A DNA stretch of 64,000 nt from JAMXLG01 sp963818925 (lineage in GTDB: Bacteria > Vulcanimicrobiota > Vulcanimicrobiia > Vulcanimicrobiales > Vulcanimicrobiaceae): positions 1,674,001 through 1,738,000 of the forward strand of contig CAWFTN010000001.1 in assembly GCA_963818925.1 (NCBI GenBank), given 5' to 3'. Below are positions 41,751 through 50,816 of the stretch, one piece after another. Position numbers and translations under genes: made by a program. The notes below the pieces were generated by a model. It had not been told where the DNA came from, did no database searches, and was given only the letters and a program-made list of their open reading frames with translations. Numbering within the stretch: position 1 is the first letter of the stretch; each line of letters opens with the position of its first letter.

Positions 41751-44700
41751 CTAGACCTTGAGCTTTAGTTCGAAGTAGACCGAAAATGGGTTGACGATCG
41801 AACTCGTGAGGTCGTTGTACGTCCCGAACGACGGCTCATAGGGATACCGCAAATTGGTTTGGATGTTGTCGCCGGGGTTGAAGTCGTTTCCGACCGGACT
41901 CACGAGACCCTGATCGACGGGCCCATAGCTGCAGACGTTGTTCCGCCAGTAGTACGTGAACGACGTCTGCTGGCCGCCGAAGCACGTGCTGAGCAAGTTC
42001 GCAAACGTCACGGTCGCGTTGATGCGCGGCGTAAAGTCGTAGCTGATCCGCAAGTGTCCGAGCAACTGTGCGGGTTCGCGGAACGCGCCGAGATTGTCGA
42101 ATTGCTGCGTGTACTGATCGGGAATGACGATTGTATTTCCGCACGTCGTCGCGTCATACGATGAGCCGCCCGCCGCGCCATATGGATAGCGTGGATCTCC
42201 GCCGGCTGCGCCGAGCGTGCTCGTGCACGAGGTGGGATCGACGCCCGTCGTCGTTTCCGGTGCGCCGTAGCGGTTTCCGGCAACATATTGGAACGACGGG
42301 GAGATGGAAAGCTTCTTATGTTTCCACTGTAATATCAGCGTTGCGACGTACGGATACGTGTACGCATTGACGCCGGTCCCGATGCCACCTGGGATCGTTG
42401 AATACGGCAGATACTTGCCGTTTGGATCGAGCAGCGCTTGAGGCGGCGCATTCCAATACGGATTCGCAATACTGCCCGCCGCGCAGGCAAAGTCCGTCGC
42501 TCCTCCGGTCGTGTAGCACGGCGCTGCATTGACACTATTGCCGCCGCAACGCGGATCGGTTTGGTGTCCGGAACAGTATGAGGTAAACCCATTGTACGCT
42601 TGAATGTCGGCGTTGATCGGTGAGAGCACCGTCGTACCGTTGTCGAGCGGACTGAACTTCAGATATGCGTACGTGTAGGCGAAGCCGACTTGTGCGGCCC
42701 ATCCGTCGCGGTTGAAATCGCCTTTGGTAAATGCGAATTCAAAGCCCTGCGACGTCTGATTACCGGCGTTCAAACCGGAAATGAATCCCTGTTTGATACT
42801 CAGATAGAAGTTCTCGATTTGATCGTGCGTTTGCCGCAAGAACGGTGTGATCTTGACCGACATATCCGTTCCCTTGAAGTGCCGCTCGTACGAGAGATCA
42901 TAGTTGTACGACACGGAAGGACGCACCTCATGACCCGGCGTCGTAAAGCCGAGCGAGTAGAACGGAACGAGCTGCTCCGGCAAATTTTGGCTGAGCGAGT
43001 CATATTGTTCGTACGCCGCTGACGGCTGTTCGATGTACTTTCCGTAACTTGCGCGCACGACCGTATCGGGATTGAACGTAAACGTCGCGCCGACACGAGG
43101 CTGGAAGATGTCGTAGGTAAAGACCTGGCTCGGTACGTTCTGCAAGTTCGCAGCAACGTACGTCGCGCCTGGTGCATTGAATGTCGAGCAGGATGCGCCG
43201 GCATCGAACGCCGGTGCTCCCGGTAATCCCGTCGCACCTTCCAGGAGTGATTTATCAACGAGCGTTAGCGAGCTGGTGTCGTAACACGTGTCTTGATTGA
43301 ACGAATTAAACCAGAACGCGCGTGCCGGCGTGCCGGTTGTGTTATCGCCCACATACTGATACTGATCCCATCGCAATCCGAGATTGATGAGCCACTTGTC
43401 GGTGGGCCGCCACTCGTCGGTGAGCGAAAGCCCACTGAAGTTCGGCGTAACGTTATTGTACTTGCCGTTCAAGCCGTTTTCCACAGTATAGAGAGCGCAC
43501 GGGCCACCGCCGCAGGTATACGACGAGAGGTTCGCAGCACTCAAGTCGCCCGGGTTTACCTGTGTCGGGGTCGCGTTAGAGCTGCTCGCGCCGAGCGAGG
43601 CAAACGATCCTGTGAACGCGACCGGAACGACGTTGCCGGTTCCGCACGTTGTCGGAAGCGCTGCACCTGCGACGGTATTTCCGTTGCCGTCATATATTGA
43701 ATAACACGTTCCGCTCTTGAGACTATTGGGATTCACGAGCACGGCGAAACCGTCCGTGCCGCCGTACATCGACGTGTTGTTCGCGCGGAGCGACGTCGAG
43801 GTGACATACTGTCCCTCGAATTGCAACAGGTGATTTCCGCTCAGCTGCGTGGTGAAGTTCAAGCTCACGCCGCGAGTGTGCGAGTTCACCGCATAATCGT
43901 TGGAATCGAAGCCGGAGTACGGTTGCCACGACGACACGTCGCCGGTTCCAACGTAGTCCGAGTAGTACGTGTAGCCGTAGAGGCGGAGGAACGTGTTGGA
44001 TGAAAAGTTTCGTTGATACTGCAGTTTGACGATCGCCTGATTGTTGTACTGAACGTCGCGGGTCGTGATCGGAATAAAGGCGGACGGATTCGCACCGTTC
44101 GCAATGAGATACGGGTTGTTGAATGGCCTGCCCGTCGGCGACGACGGGAAGAAATATGGTTGAATTTGCCCGACGTTGGGGTCGCTGAACAACGTTCCCG
44201 GCCGCCCCTTATACGTGAAGCTGTCGACGTAGTACGGCAGCGTGCCCGGAGGATAGGTCGAGCCCATGAAATTCTGGAGACCTTCATCAAGGGGCGAAAT
44301 ATACAGCGGCGTTTGAATCGAGTCGTTGTCGTAGAGCAACTGGACATCGTCGCTGATTCCCTGGTTTCCGTGCGGAATCCGCAAGTGGAAATTCGCGACG
44401 GTTGTGCGATCTTGAACGCCGGCTGCGTCATTTGCAAACGGCATCGGCCCAAGAATGTAGCCCGGCGAACCACCTCCGCTAAGGTTCGGAGCGCCGTTGG
44501 TGAAGCATGACGGCGGGAGTACGTAACCCGGCGTACCCGGCGCAGGACACTGATCGGCGACGTTTCCGAACTCATTCGAATACGATGAGCCGTTCCACTG
44601 GTCGATGTAACGGTGGTCTTGATTGAACCCGCCGACGCCGATGTAGTAGCTAAAGCGCCGGTCCGGAGTCGAACCGCCCGCTTCGACGTTTAGACTGTGA

Positions 44701-45509
44701 TAGAACGTCGGCGAACCGATCGTTCCGTCGAGCGCGCCGTATCCCGGATACGTTCCGGTCTTAATGACTTGATTGATGAAACCGGCGAGCCCCTGGGCTT
44801 CCGCATTGGCCGGCGTCGCGCCCGTATACACTTGCAGCTCTACTTGACCGAGCGATGACGCCGAGCCGGCGGGATAGTTGTCGAAGCCGCGGTTGACGGG
44901 TATGCCGTCGAATTCATAACCGACTTCCGAAGAATCGCCGCCGCGCACGTGTACCGCTTGATTGTATCCCGCCTGATTCGTCGGGACGTATGCACCCGGA
45001 ACCGTGGAGATCGCGGAGTATGCGCTGTTCAAATTTCCGCCGCCGCCCATTACACTCGCACGGTCCTGCGCTGCGGCATTGATCGAATATACGTCGGAGG
45101 TGGTACCGGCGCGTACGAGAGTTCCGGAAGTTTGCGACGTCACGCGCGCGATCGTCTTGAGTGTCTTGCGCATGCGCAACGTCACCACTTGTGTTTGATC
45201 GGCGAAAACGCCGACGCCGGCGACCGAGAGCGGATCGTACCCGTCCTTATCGGACGACATCGTGTACTCGTCCGGTGCAAGAGAGACGAACGCAAAACGA
45301 CCGGATGCATCGGACGTAACCCTGACGGTTTCCGACGGGCTCGATGCCTTGACCGCCGCACCGGCGATCGGCGCGCCGGCCTGATCCGTCACCGTACCGG
45401 TGATCGCACCCGTCGTTCCCGCGTATGCTGCGATCGGTGCAACGGTTAGGGCAAATACCGCTACGGTCAGAGATGCGAATAAGCGCTCGAACCAACTACC
45501 TAAGGTCAT
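41751..45509 (-). CDS. TonB-dependent receptor with carboxypeptidase-regulatory domain (Oar-like), paralogue 1
   Basis: The product has 1252 residues. After a signal peptide (ending near AAYAGT) comes a carboxypeptidase-regulatory-like beta-sandwich, residues 33-115 (GAITGTVTDQAGAPIAGAAV). The plug follows, about 125-240, with VHVRGGDSSEVGYEFDGIPV and GLAGFINQVIKTG, then a long barrel rich in aromatic residues. It sits in the outer membrane and imports or tethers a ligand using TonB energy. Extracellular loops contain many cysteines, probably disulphides. Its ATG overlaps the beta-propeller stop (ATGA), so it is the third gene of the Rieske-propeller-receptor unit. No tonB, exbB or exbD is in the window. 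Confidence 0.93.
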   Translation of the reverse strand: MTLGSWFERLFASLTVAVFALTVAPIAAYAGTTGAITGTVTDQAGAPIAGAAVKASSPSETVRVTSDASGRFAFVSLAPDEYTMSSDKDGYDPLSVAGVGVFADQTQVVTLRMRKTLKTIARVTSQTSGTLVRAGTTSDVYSINAAAQDRASVMGGGGNLNSAYSAISTVPGAYVPTNQAGYNQAVHVRGGDSSEVGYEFDGIPVNRGFDNYPAGSASSLGQVELQVYTGATPANAEAQGLAGFINQVIKTGTYPGYGALDGTIGSPTFYHSLNVEAGGSTPDRRFSYYIGVGGFNQDHRYIDQWNGSSYSNEFGNVADQCPAPGTPGYVLPPSCFTNGAPNLSGGGSPGYILGPMPFANDAAGVQDRTTVANFHLRIPHGNQGISDDVQLLYDNDSIQTPLYISPLDEGLQNFMGSTYPPGTLPYYVDSFTYKGRPGTLFSDPNVGQIQPYFFPSSPTGRPFNNPYLIANGANPSAFIPITTRDVQYNNQAIVKLQYQRNFSSNTFLRLYGYTYYSDYVGTGDVSSWQPYSGFDSNDYAVNSHTRGVSLNFTTQLSGNHLLQFEGQYVTSTSLRANNTSMYGGTDGFAVLVNPNSLKSGTCYSIYDGNGNTVAGAALPTTCGTGNVVPVAFTGSFASLGASSSNATPTQVNPGDLSAANLSSYTCGGGPCALYTVENGLNGKYNNVTPNFSGLSLTDEWRPTDKWLINLGLRWDQYQYVGDNTTGTPARAFWFNSFNQDTCYDTSSLTLVDKSLLEGATGLPGAPAFDAGASCSTFNAPGATYVAANLQNVPSQVFTYDIFQPRVGATFTFNPDTVVRASYGKYIEQPSAAYEQYDSLSQNLPEQLVPFYSLGFTTPGHEVRPSVSYNYDLSYERHFKGTDMSVKITPFLRQTHDQIENFYLSIKQGFISGLNAGNQTSQGFEFAFTKGDFNRDGWAAQVGFAYTYAYLKFSPLDNGTTVLSPINADIQAYNGFTSYCSGHQTDPRCGGNSVNAAPCYTTGGATDFACAAGSIANPYWNAPPQALLDPNGKYLPYSTIPGGIGTGVNAYTYPYVATLILQWKHKKLSISPSFQYVAGNRYGAPETTTGVDPTSCTSTLGAAGGDPRYPYGAAGGSSYDATTCGNTIVIPDQYTQQFDNLGAFREPAQLLGHLRISYDFTPRINATVTFANLLSTCFGGQQTSFTYYWRNNVCSYGPVDQGLVSPVGNDFNPGDNIQTNLRYPYEPSFGTYNDLTSSIVNPFSVYFELKLKV

Positions 45510-48463
45510 GAGTGGTCCTCCATTAGTGCGTGGTACGCGCGCATCGCTCGGTCAAACTCTGCGCGAACGGCGGCGGCTTCTCGCTGGTGCGGCGGAAGCG
45601 GCGGTCCTTGCGAAAGCGCGAGCGTTCCCTGCAAAATGGTCAAACGCTCGCGAAGGCGATCGGGCATCCACTGATCGTCTTCAGCATTTCGAACTCCGGA
45701 CGTCAATTGCCCGTAAACGGCGTCGATCGCGCGCCGCTGCGTAACCGAAGCACGGGTGCGCATTGCGTCGAGCCGATTGAGCGCAACGTCTACCTCCGAG
45801 AGTTCGTCGTCGAGGGTCTTTAGGAAAGTATAACGCGCGACGTAGTCCGCTTGCGACCAGGTAGCGCGCGGGTCCGGCGCGACGGCGAATTCTCGCTGGA
45901 ATGACGCGCCGCCCGCGGTCCAGCGAACGCGATAGCGGCCGGGTACGACCGCGGGACCGTCGCTCGGCCCTTTGTTCCAGTCACCGGTGTTGTGCCATGG
46001 AACCGGCGGTGCATCGCTCAAGGTCCACGCGACGCGATTGATTCCCGGCTCGTTTGTCCCGCTGAGCGTTCGAACGGTATGTCCCGTTTGATCTTCGATT
46101 GATATCGACGGCGGTCGCGAAAGTTTACGCGGCAGATAATAGGTTAACCATGCGCCGTACGGCGGATCGGCCGCGGAAAACGTTCCCATAGGTGCGCAAC
46201 ACGCGTTATCGCCGACGGGATACGCCGACGTCCACCAGTAGTACCACGACGTCGCGTCACGAACCGGAAACAGTGTCGGTTGGTATGATGCGCGGGCCTG
46301 CGCGAGCTGTTCGATCGGTGCAACGTCGTCGAGAATGAATAGACCGCGTCCATGCGATGCGGCGAGGAGATCATGCGTCTGCGGTTGGACGCGCAGATCG
46401 TGAATCGAAACGGGCGGCATCCCAAGCCGCAACGATTCCCAGTGTTCTCCGCGATCGAGACTGAGCCACGCGCCTTGCTCCAGTCCGGCGTAGAGGACAT
46501 CCGGATTTACGGGATCTTCGCGGATGACGCGCGCCATTTCGTTGCGCGGAAGCGCGCTTGAGATCACACGCCACGAGCGCCCCGCGTCTTCCGTAACCAC
46601 GATGTACGGCTCCCGGTCGCCAAGTTGATGGCGATCGACGACCGCATATGCGCGCATCGCAGAAACGCGCGACGGTTCGACGCATTCGACGCGTCCCCAC
46701 GGTGCGATGCCTGTGGGTGAAACGTTGCTCCACGTTGTTCCGCCGTCGCGCGTGATCGAAATGACGCCGTCGTCACTTCCCGTCCAGATGACCTTCGCCT
46801 CGATCGGTGACGGCGCAATGTCGAGCAGCGTATCGTAGAATTCGGCGCCCGAAATGTCAGTGTTGATCGGACCGCCGGCGAGTCGCTGCTTCGACGGATC
46901 GTTGCGCGTGAGATCGGGACTGATTGCGGTCCAACTTCTTCCGCTGTCGACGGTCTTGAAGACGACGTTGGCGCCGAAAAATGCCGCTCCCGGTTCCTGT
47001 GCAGAAAACGCAATCGGCGCCTCCCAATTGAACCGGTACGGCAATCCGGCGAGCGCGCGGCCGTTGGTATCGGTAACATCGGGCGTAATGTCGTAATTCT
47101 GGCGCGACTTCATATCGTAGATGCCGAGCTGTCCGTTCAACTCGTTGACGCCGTCGTTCCAAATCAAGTCGGGATGCCCCGGCTGAGGCCAAGCCCACAC
47201 TCCGTCGGAATTGTTCGCGACGTCGCGCCAATCCGCGTTGAGCAAGCCGATGGGACTGAGCGAAAGGTTCGGTCCACAGAACGAATCATTATCTTGCAAC
47301 GCACCGCAGATCGTGTACGGATTCCCTTCGTCGTAGCCGAGATGATAGATCTGCGCGAGCACGACGTTGTACCGCCAGTCCCACGTGCGTCCGCCGTCGA
47401 CCGAAATCGGCGCACCGCCGTCATCCGCTTCAATGATCCGCTTGCCGTTCCGCGAGATCCAGAATCCGTGATGGTCTTGATGCACGGCGTTGTGATCGTC
47501 GATGAGCGTCCGGCCGCCGTCGCGCGTTTCGATCAGATTCTCCGACGCAAACAATACGCGATCGCGATTGGCCGGATCGACTTCGAGCCGGCTCATGTAG
47601 AACGGGCGCTGATCGACGAGCGTGTCGCGGGACATCAACCGCCAATGCGCGCCCGCGTCGTCCGAACGCCACAGCAAACCCGCGCGTGATTGAATCAACG
47701 CATAGACGCGACGCGAGTCGCTCGGAGCGACCGCAATACCGATACGTCCCATCGTCCCGCTTGGCAGTCCGCCTCGGTGCAGCTTGCGCCACGTGCGCCC
47801 GAAGTTCGTCGATTTATAGATCCCGTCGATCGGACCGCCGCTGGTAAACGTCCCTGGCACGCGGCGGAATTGCCACACGCCGGCGTAGACGACGTTCGGA
47901 TGCGCAGTGTCCAACGCGAGGTCGCTAATTCCGCTTTGTGGCCCCGCGTATAACGTATGGTGCCACGTTCGTCCGCCGTCCGTCGTCAGATAGACTCCGC
48001 GAGACGTTGAATCGCGAAACGGATCGCCCAACGCGCCGGCGAGCGCCCGGTTCGCATTATGCGGATCGACGACGATGCGCGCGATTGCGTACGTGTCTTC
48101 GAGACCGCGATGCGTCCAATGCTTTGCGCCGTCCGTCGTAACCCAGACGCCGTCACCGTACGATGCGTCGTTGCGTGGCGCGGCTTCCCCGGTACCCGCA
48201 TAGACGACGTTTGCATTCGATGCTGCAATCGCTATTGCGCCGAGCGCGCCCACAGACGAAGACGGCCACACGTCACTCCACGTGAGGCCGCCGTTGGTTG
48301 TCTTGAACACGCCGCCGCCCGCTGCGCCGAAATAATAGAGCAGCGGATCGTCATCGCTGCCCGCGACGGCCGCAACACGTCCGCCCCCGCCTGCCGGTCC
48401 CACGTTGCGCCACGCAAAATCGGATGAAGCGAGCAGCGCCGCAAACGCGAGTGCGCCCATCAT
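45506..48463 (-). CDS. Sortilin/VPS10-like beta-propeller protein (BNR repeats), exported
   Basis: The product has 985 residues from ATG 48463, overlapping the Rieske stop. A short hydrophobic start (MGALAFAALLASS) is a probable signal. It has at least ten BNR-type blades of the S-x-D-x-G-x-T-W kind, for example VFKTTNGGLTWSDVW, YLTTDGGRTWHHTLY, VFKTVDSGRSWTAI and ISITRDGGTTWSNV. A C-terminal part of about 230 residues carries immunoglobulin-like and helical sequence. Sortilin-like bacterial propellers bind ligands or act as glycosidases. Here it may capture or pre-process substrate for the receptor encoded next. Confidence 0.88.
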   Translation of the reverse strand: MMGALAFAALLASSDFAWRNVGPAGGGGRVAAVAGSDDDPLLYYFGAAGGGVFKTTNGGLTWSDVWPSSSVGALGAIAIAASNANVVYAGTGEAAPRNDASYGDGVWVTTDGAKHWTHRGLEDTYAIARIVVDPHNANRALAGALGDPFRDSTSRGVYLTTDGGRTWHHTLYAGPQSGISDLALDTAHPNVVYAGVWQFRRVPGTFTSGGPIDGIYKSTNFGRTWRKLHRGGLPSGTMGRIGIAVAPSDSRRVYALIQSRAGLLWRSDDAGAHWRLMSRDTLVDQRPFYMSRLEVDPANRDRVLFASENLIETRDGGRTLIDDHNAVHQDHHGFWISRNGKRIIEADDGGAPISVDGGRTWDWRYNVVLAQIYHLGYDEGNPYTICGALQDNDSFCGPNLSLSPIGLLNADWRDVANNSDGVWAWPQPGHPDLIWNDGVNELNGQLGIYDMKSRQNYDITPDVTDTNGRALAGLPYRFNWEAPIAFSAQEPGAAFFGANVVFKTVDSGRSWTAISPDLTRNDPSKQRLAGGPINTDISGAEFYDTLLDIAPSPIEAKVIWTGSDDGVISITRDGGTTWSNVSPTGIAPWGRVECVEPSRVSAMRAYAVVDRHQLGDREPYIVVTEDAGRSWRVISSALPRNEMARVIREDPVNPDVLYAGLEQGAWLSLDRGEHWESLRLGMPPVSIHDLRVQPQTHDLLAASHGRGLFILDDVAPIEQLAQARASYQPTLFPVRDATSWYYWWTSAYPVGDNACCAPMGTFSAADPPYGAWLTYYLPRKLSRPPSISIEDQTGHTVRTLSGTNEPGINRVAWTLSDAPPVPWHNTGDWNKGPSDGPAVVPGRYRVRWTAGGASFQREFAVAPDPRATWSQADYVARYTFLKTLDDELSEVDVALNRLDAMRTRASVTQRRAIDAVYGQLTSGVRNAEDDQWMPDRLRERLTILQGTLALSQGPPLPPHQREAAAVRAEFDRAMRAYHALMEDHS

Positions 48464-49569
48464 CAAGACATGATACTCATGTAGTGGCGATCGAATGCCG
48501 CCAGCAGTCCCTCCGCATTTGCATACACTCCCGGTGTGTACGCACGCGACTCGATGCCCTTCTGCGTCAGTTCGTTTACGTGCCAATCCTGACGGTTGGT
48601 CATGTCCCAGAAATCAGCAGCATCGCTCGGATCGAAATCGGGACGCGACATCGTCTGCGGATCGAAAAGCCACGCACAGTCGATCAGGGTGCGATCCGGC
48701 GCGACCGGATTCGCGTAGTGCACCATGACGTAATCGGGATGCAAACTGAGCAGCAGCGACGGGAAGATCGTGTAGTAATAGACGCGATCGATATCCGCGC
48801 CGTCGACTTCGCCGACCGGAGGACGCGTCAAGGTGCCGCTGGTTGTCAGACTCGCACCGTGATTGCGTAGTTCCGAATAGCCCCCGAGAAATGCGCCCTC
48901 CCATAAATCATTGCGTCCCGAATCCGACGGCGAAAGTTTGTCGAGTTGCGGATGCACCAGGGGGCAGTGATAGCACTCGGAATAGTTTTGGAATATCAGC
49001 TTCCAGTTGCACCGCAGATCGTAGTGAATAGCGCGCGCCGTCCGCAGATCGCCGATATGCCAGCGACTGAAACGATGGAGTATCGGCCCGAACGTCTCTT
49101 CGAACGCGGGCGCGTCATTCGCAAGGCAAACGAAGATAAAGCCTTCCCACGTCGCCACGCGCGCTTCGTGGAGCGGATAGTCATCCACCGAGAATCCGTC
49201 GATGTCGGCCATATTGCGCGCGACTTTCAACCTTCCGTCGAGTGCATACGTCCATGCATGGTACGGACATTGAATCGATCCGGTGAAGTGTCCGCTCTTC
49301 GTTTCGCAGATGCGCGTGCCCCGGTGACGGCAGACGTTGAAGAACGCGCGCACAACGCCGTTTTGGTCGTTGACGACGATCAAACTTTCGCGCGCAACTT
49401 CGGCGACGAAGAAATCGCCGGTGCGCTGCAATTGCTCGACCCGGCCGACACAAATCCACTCGCGCGCGAAGACGCGTTCGCGTTCGAGGTCGAAGGCCTC
49501 TGGCGACCGGTACCAATAGGCATCGAGCGTCTTTTGACCCGCGGCATTGGCTTTCGCGAACGCGGTCAT
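48463..49569 (-). CDS. Rieske non-heme iron oxygenase, large subunit (first of two)
   Basis: The product has 368 residues. The Rieske [2Fe-2S] ligands are in CRHRGTRIC and QCPYHAWTY (C-x-H and C-x2-H). The mononuclear iron site is ENYSECYHCPLVHP with the two His, plus an Asp in FWDMTNRQDW. The layout is that of glycine betaine/choline/carnitine monooxygenase-like (GbcA/CntA group) enzymes, which cut N-methyl groups as formaldehyde. It needs electrons from a reductase not found here. It begins the minus-strand unit, 134 bp from the divergent second Rieske gene. Confidence 0.93.
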   Translation of the reverse strand: MTAFAKANAAGQKTLDAYWYRSPEAFDLERERVFAREWICVGRVEQLQRTGDFFVAEVARESLIVVNDQNGVVRAFFNVCRHRGTRICETKSGHFTGSIQCPYHAWTYALDGRLKVARNMADIDGFSVDDYPLHEARVATWEGFIFVCLANDAPAFEETFGPILHRFSRWHIGDLRTARAIHYDLRCNWKLIFQNYSECYHCPLVHPQLDKLSPSDSGRNDLWEGAFLGGYSELRNHGASLTTSGTLTRPPVGEVDGADIDRVYYYTIFPSLLLSLHPDYVMVHYANPVAPDRTLIDCAWLFDPQTMSRPDFDPSDAADFWDMTNRQDWHVNELTQKGIESRAYTPGVYANAEGLLAAFDRHYMSIMS

Positions 49570-49585
49570 GGAGCCACCTCCTCTG

Positions 49586-49663
49586 CCGAATAACGTTCGG
49601 AATTTCGCCCGGAAGGAGCCCTATCCTTCGGCTCGTATTCACGTTTCACCGAACGCCATTCGG
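49586..49663. promoter_or_regulatory. Twin inverted repeats CCGAA-N5-TTCGG in divergent promoter
   Basis: CCGAATAACGTTCGG (49586-49600) and CCGAACGCCATTCGG (49649-49663) share identical 5-nt arms and spacing. Their centres are 63 bp apart, six helical turns. They lie between the two divergent Rieske genes, where a dimeric regulator could hold both promoters. The cognate regulator is not obvious in the window. Confidence 0.6.
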
Positions 49664-49703
49664 CTGCAAGCGCTTCATGTCGAATGATCCGGGGAGGGTG
49701 CCC

Positions 49704-50816
49704 ATGGCCAGCGGGACCTTTAGCCGCCTCGAGCCTTCGCTTCCACGCCGTGCCTACTGGGATGCGGCGTTTTTCGCTCGCGAGCAACGATCGATCTTCG
49801 GCGAGCAATGGGTCTACTGCGGACGCTCCGCGTCGCTTACGGCGCCCGGCGATTTCCGGGTCGTCGAGATCGGCGGCGAGAGCGTTATTCTGGTGCGCGG
49901 CGACGACGGCCGGTTGCACGCCCACATCAACCTTTGCAAACACCGCGGCAGCAGACTGCTGTGCGGCGAGGGATCGACGCGCGGCGCCATTCGCTGCCCG
50001 TATCACGCATGGGCGTACGCCCTCGACGGCCGGCTGATTAGCGCGCCCTTCGTTGACATGGAAGAGCTCGCCCACGACTCGCGCCATTTAGTCAGCGCAG
50101 CCGTGGATGAATGGGGCGGGTTCATCTTCATCCACTTGCCGCCGCACCGCGATACACTTTCGGATGCGCTCGGTCCCATTCCGCAGCGCCTCTCGCGCTA
50201 TCCGCTTGCAGAGCTTCGCACGGCCGCGACGCGCGAGTATGACGTGCGCGCAAATTGGAAAGTGCTGCTCGAAAATTACAACGAGTGCTATCACTGCGCA
50301 GGCGTTCATCCGGAGCTCTGCCGGCTGGTCCCGGCGTTCAAAGATCGTGGCGGTGCGAACTTGGATTGGGAACGCGGCATTCCGCACCGGGAGGGCGCGA
50401 CGACGTTTACGTTCTCGGGCACGACGACGCGTCCACCGTTTCGCGGGCTCGATGATGATGAGCGCACCCGGCACAAGGGCGAGCTGATCTATCCAAACTT
50501 CATGCTGAGCCTGAGCGCGGATCATGTCGCAGCGTTCGAGGTGCAACCGGTCGACGTCGATCTCACGCGCGTCATCTGCACGTTTCTCTTTCATCCGGAA
50601 ACAATGGCGTCTCCGTCATTCGACCCGAGCGACGCCGTCGAGTTTTGGGACGTGGTGAACCGTCAAGATTGGCGTATCTGCGAATCCGTGCAAGCCGGCA
50701 TGCACTCGCGCTATTTTCGTCACGGCTACTATGCACCGATGGAAGATGCAAGCCTTGATATTCGCCGCTATATCGCGACGCATCTCGGTGACGACGCGCT
50801 CGAGGACCCGTCATGA
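49704..50816 (+). CDS. Rieske non-heme iron oxygenase, large subunit (second of two)
   Basis: The product has 370 residues from ATG 49704, chosen for GGGGAGG 7 nt upstream (ATG 49677 is weaker). Rieske ligands are in CKHRGSRLLCG and RCPYHAWAYALDG. The iron site is ENYNECYHCAGVHPEL with an Asp in FWDVVNRQDW. It is clearly paralogous to the divergent Rieske gene. Sequence end patterns (CESVQAGMHSRYFRHGYY) are those of betaine/choline-type oxygenases. Its stop overlaps the sarcosine-oxidase-like gene start (ATGA), implying consecutive steps on one substrate. Confidence 0.94.
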   Translation: MASGTFSRLEPSLPRRAYWDAAFFAREQRSIFGEQWVYCGRSASLTAPGDFRVVEIGGESVILVRGDDGRLHAHINLCKHRGSRLLCGEGSTRGAIRCPYHAWAYALDGRLISAPFVDMEELAHDSRHLVSAAVDEWGGFIFIHLPPHRDTLSDALGPIPQRLSRYPLAELRTAATREYDVRANWKVLLENYNECYHCAGVHPELCRLVPAFKDRGGANLDWERGIPHREGATTFTFSGTTTRPPFRGLDDDERTRHKGELIYPNFMLSLSADHVAAFEVQPVDVDLTRVICTFLFHPETMASPSFDPSDAVEFWDVVNRQDWRICESVQAGMHSRYFRHGYYAPMEDASLDIRRYIATHLGDDALEDPS

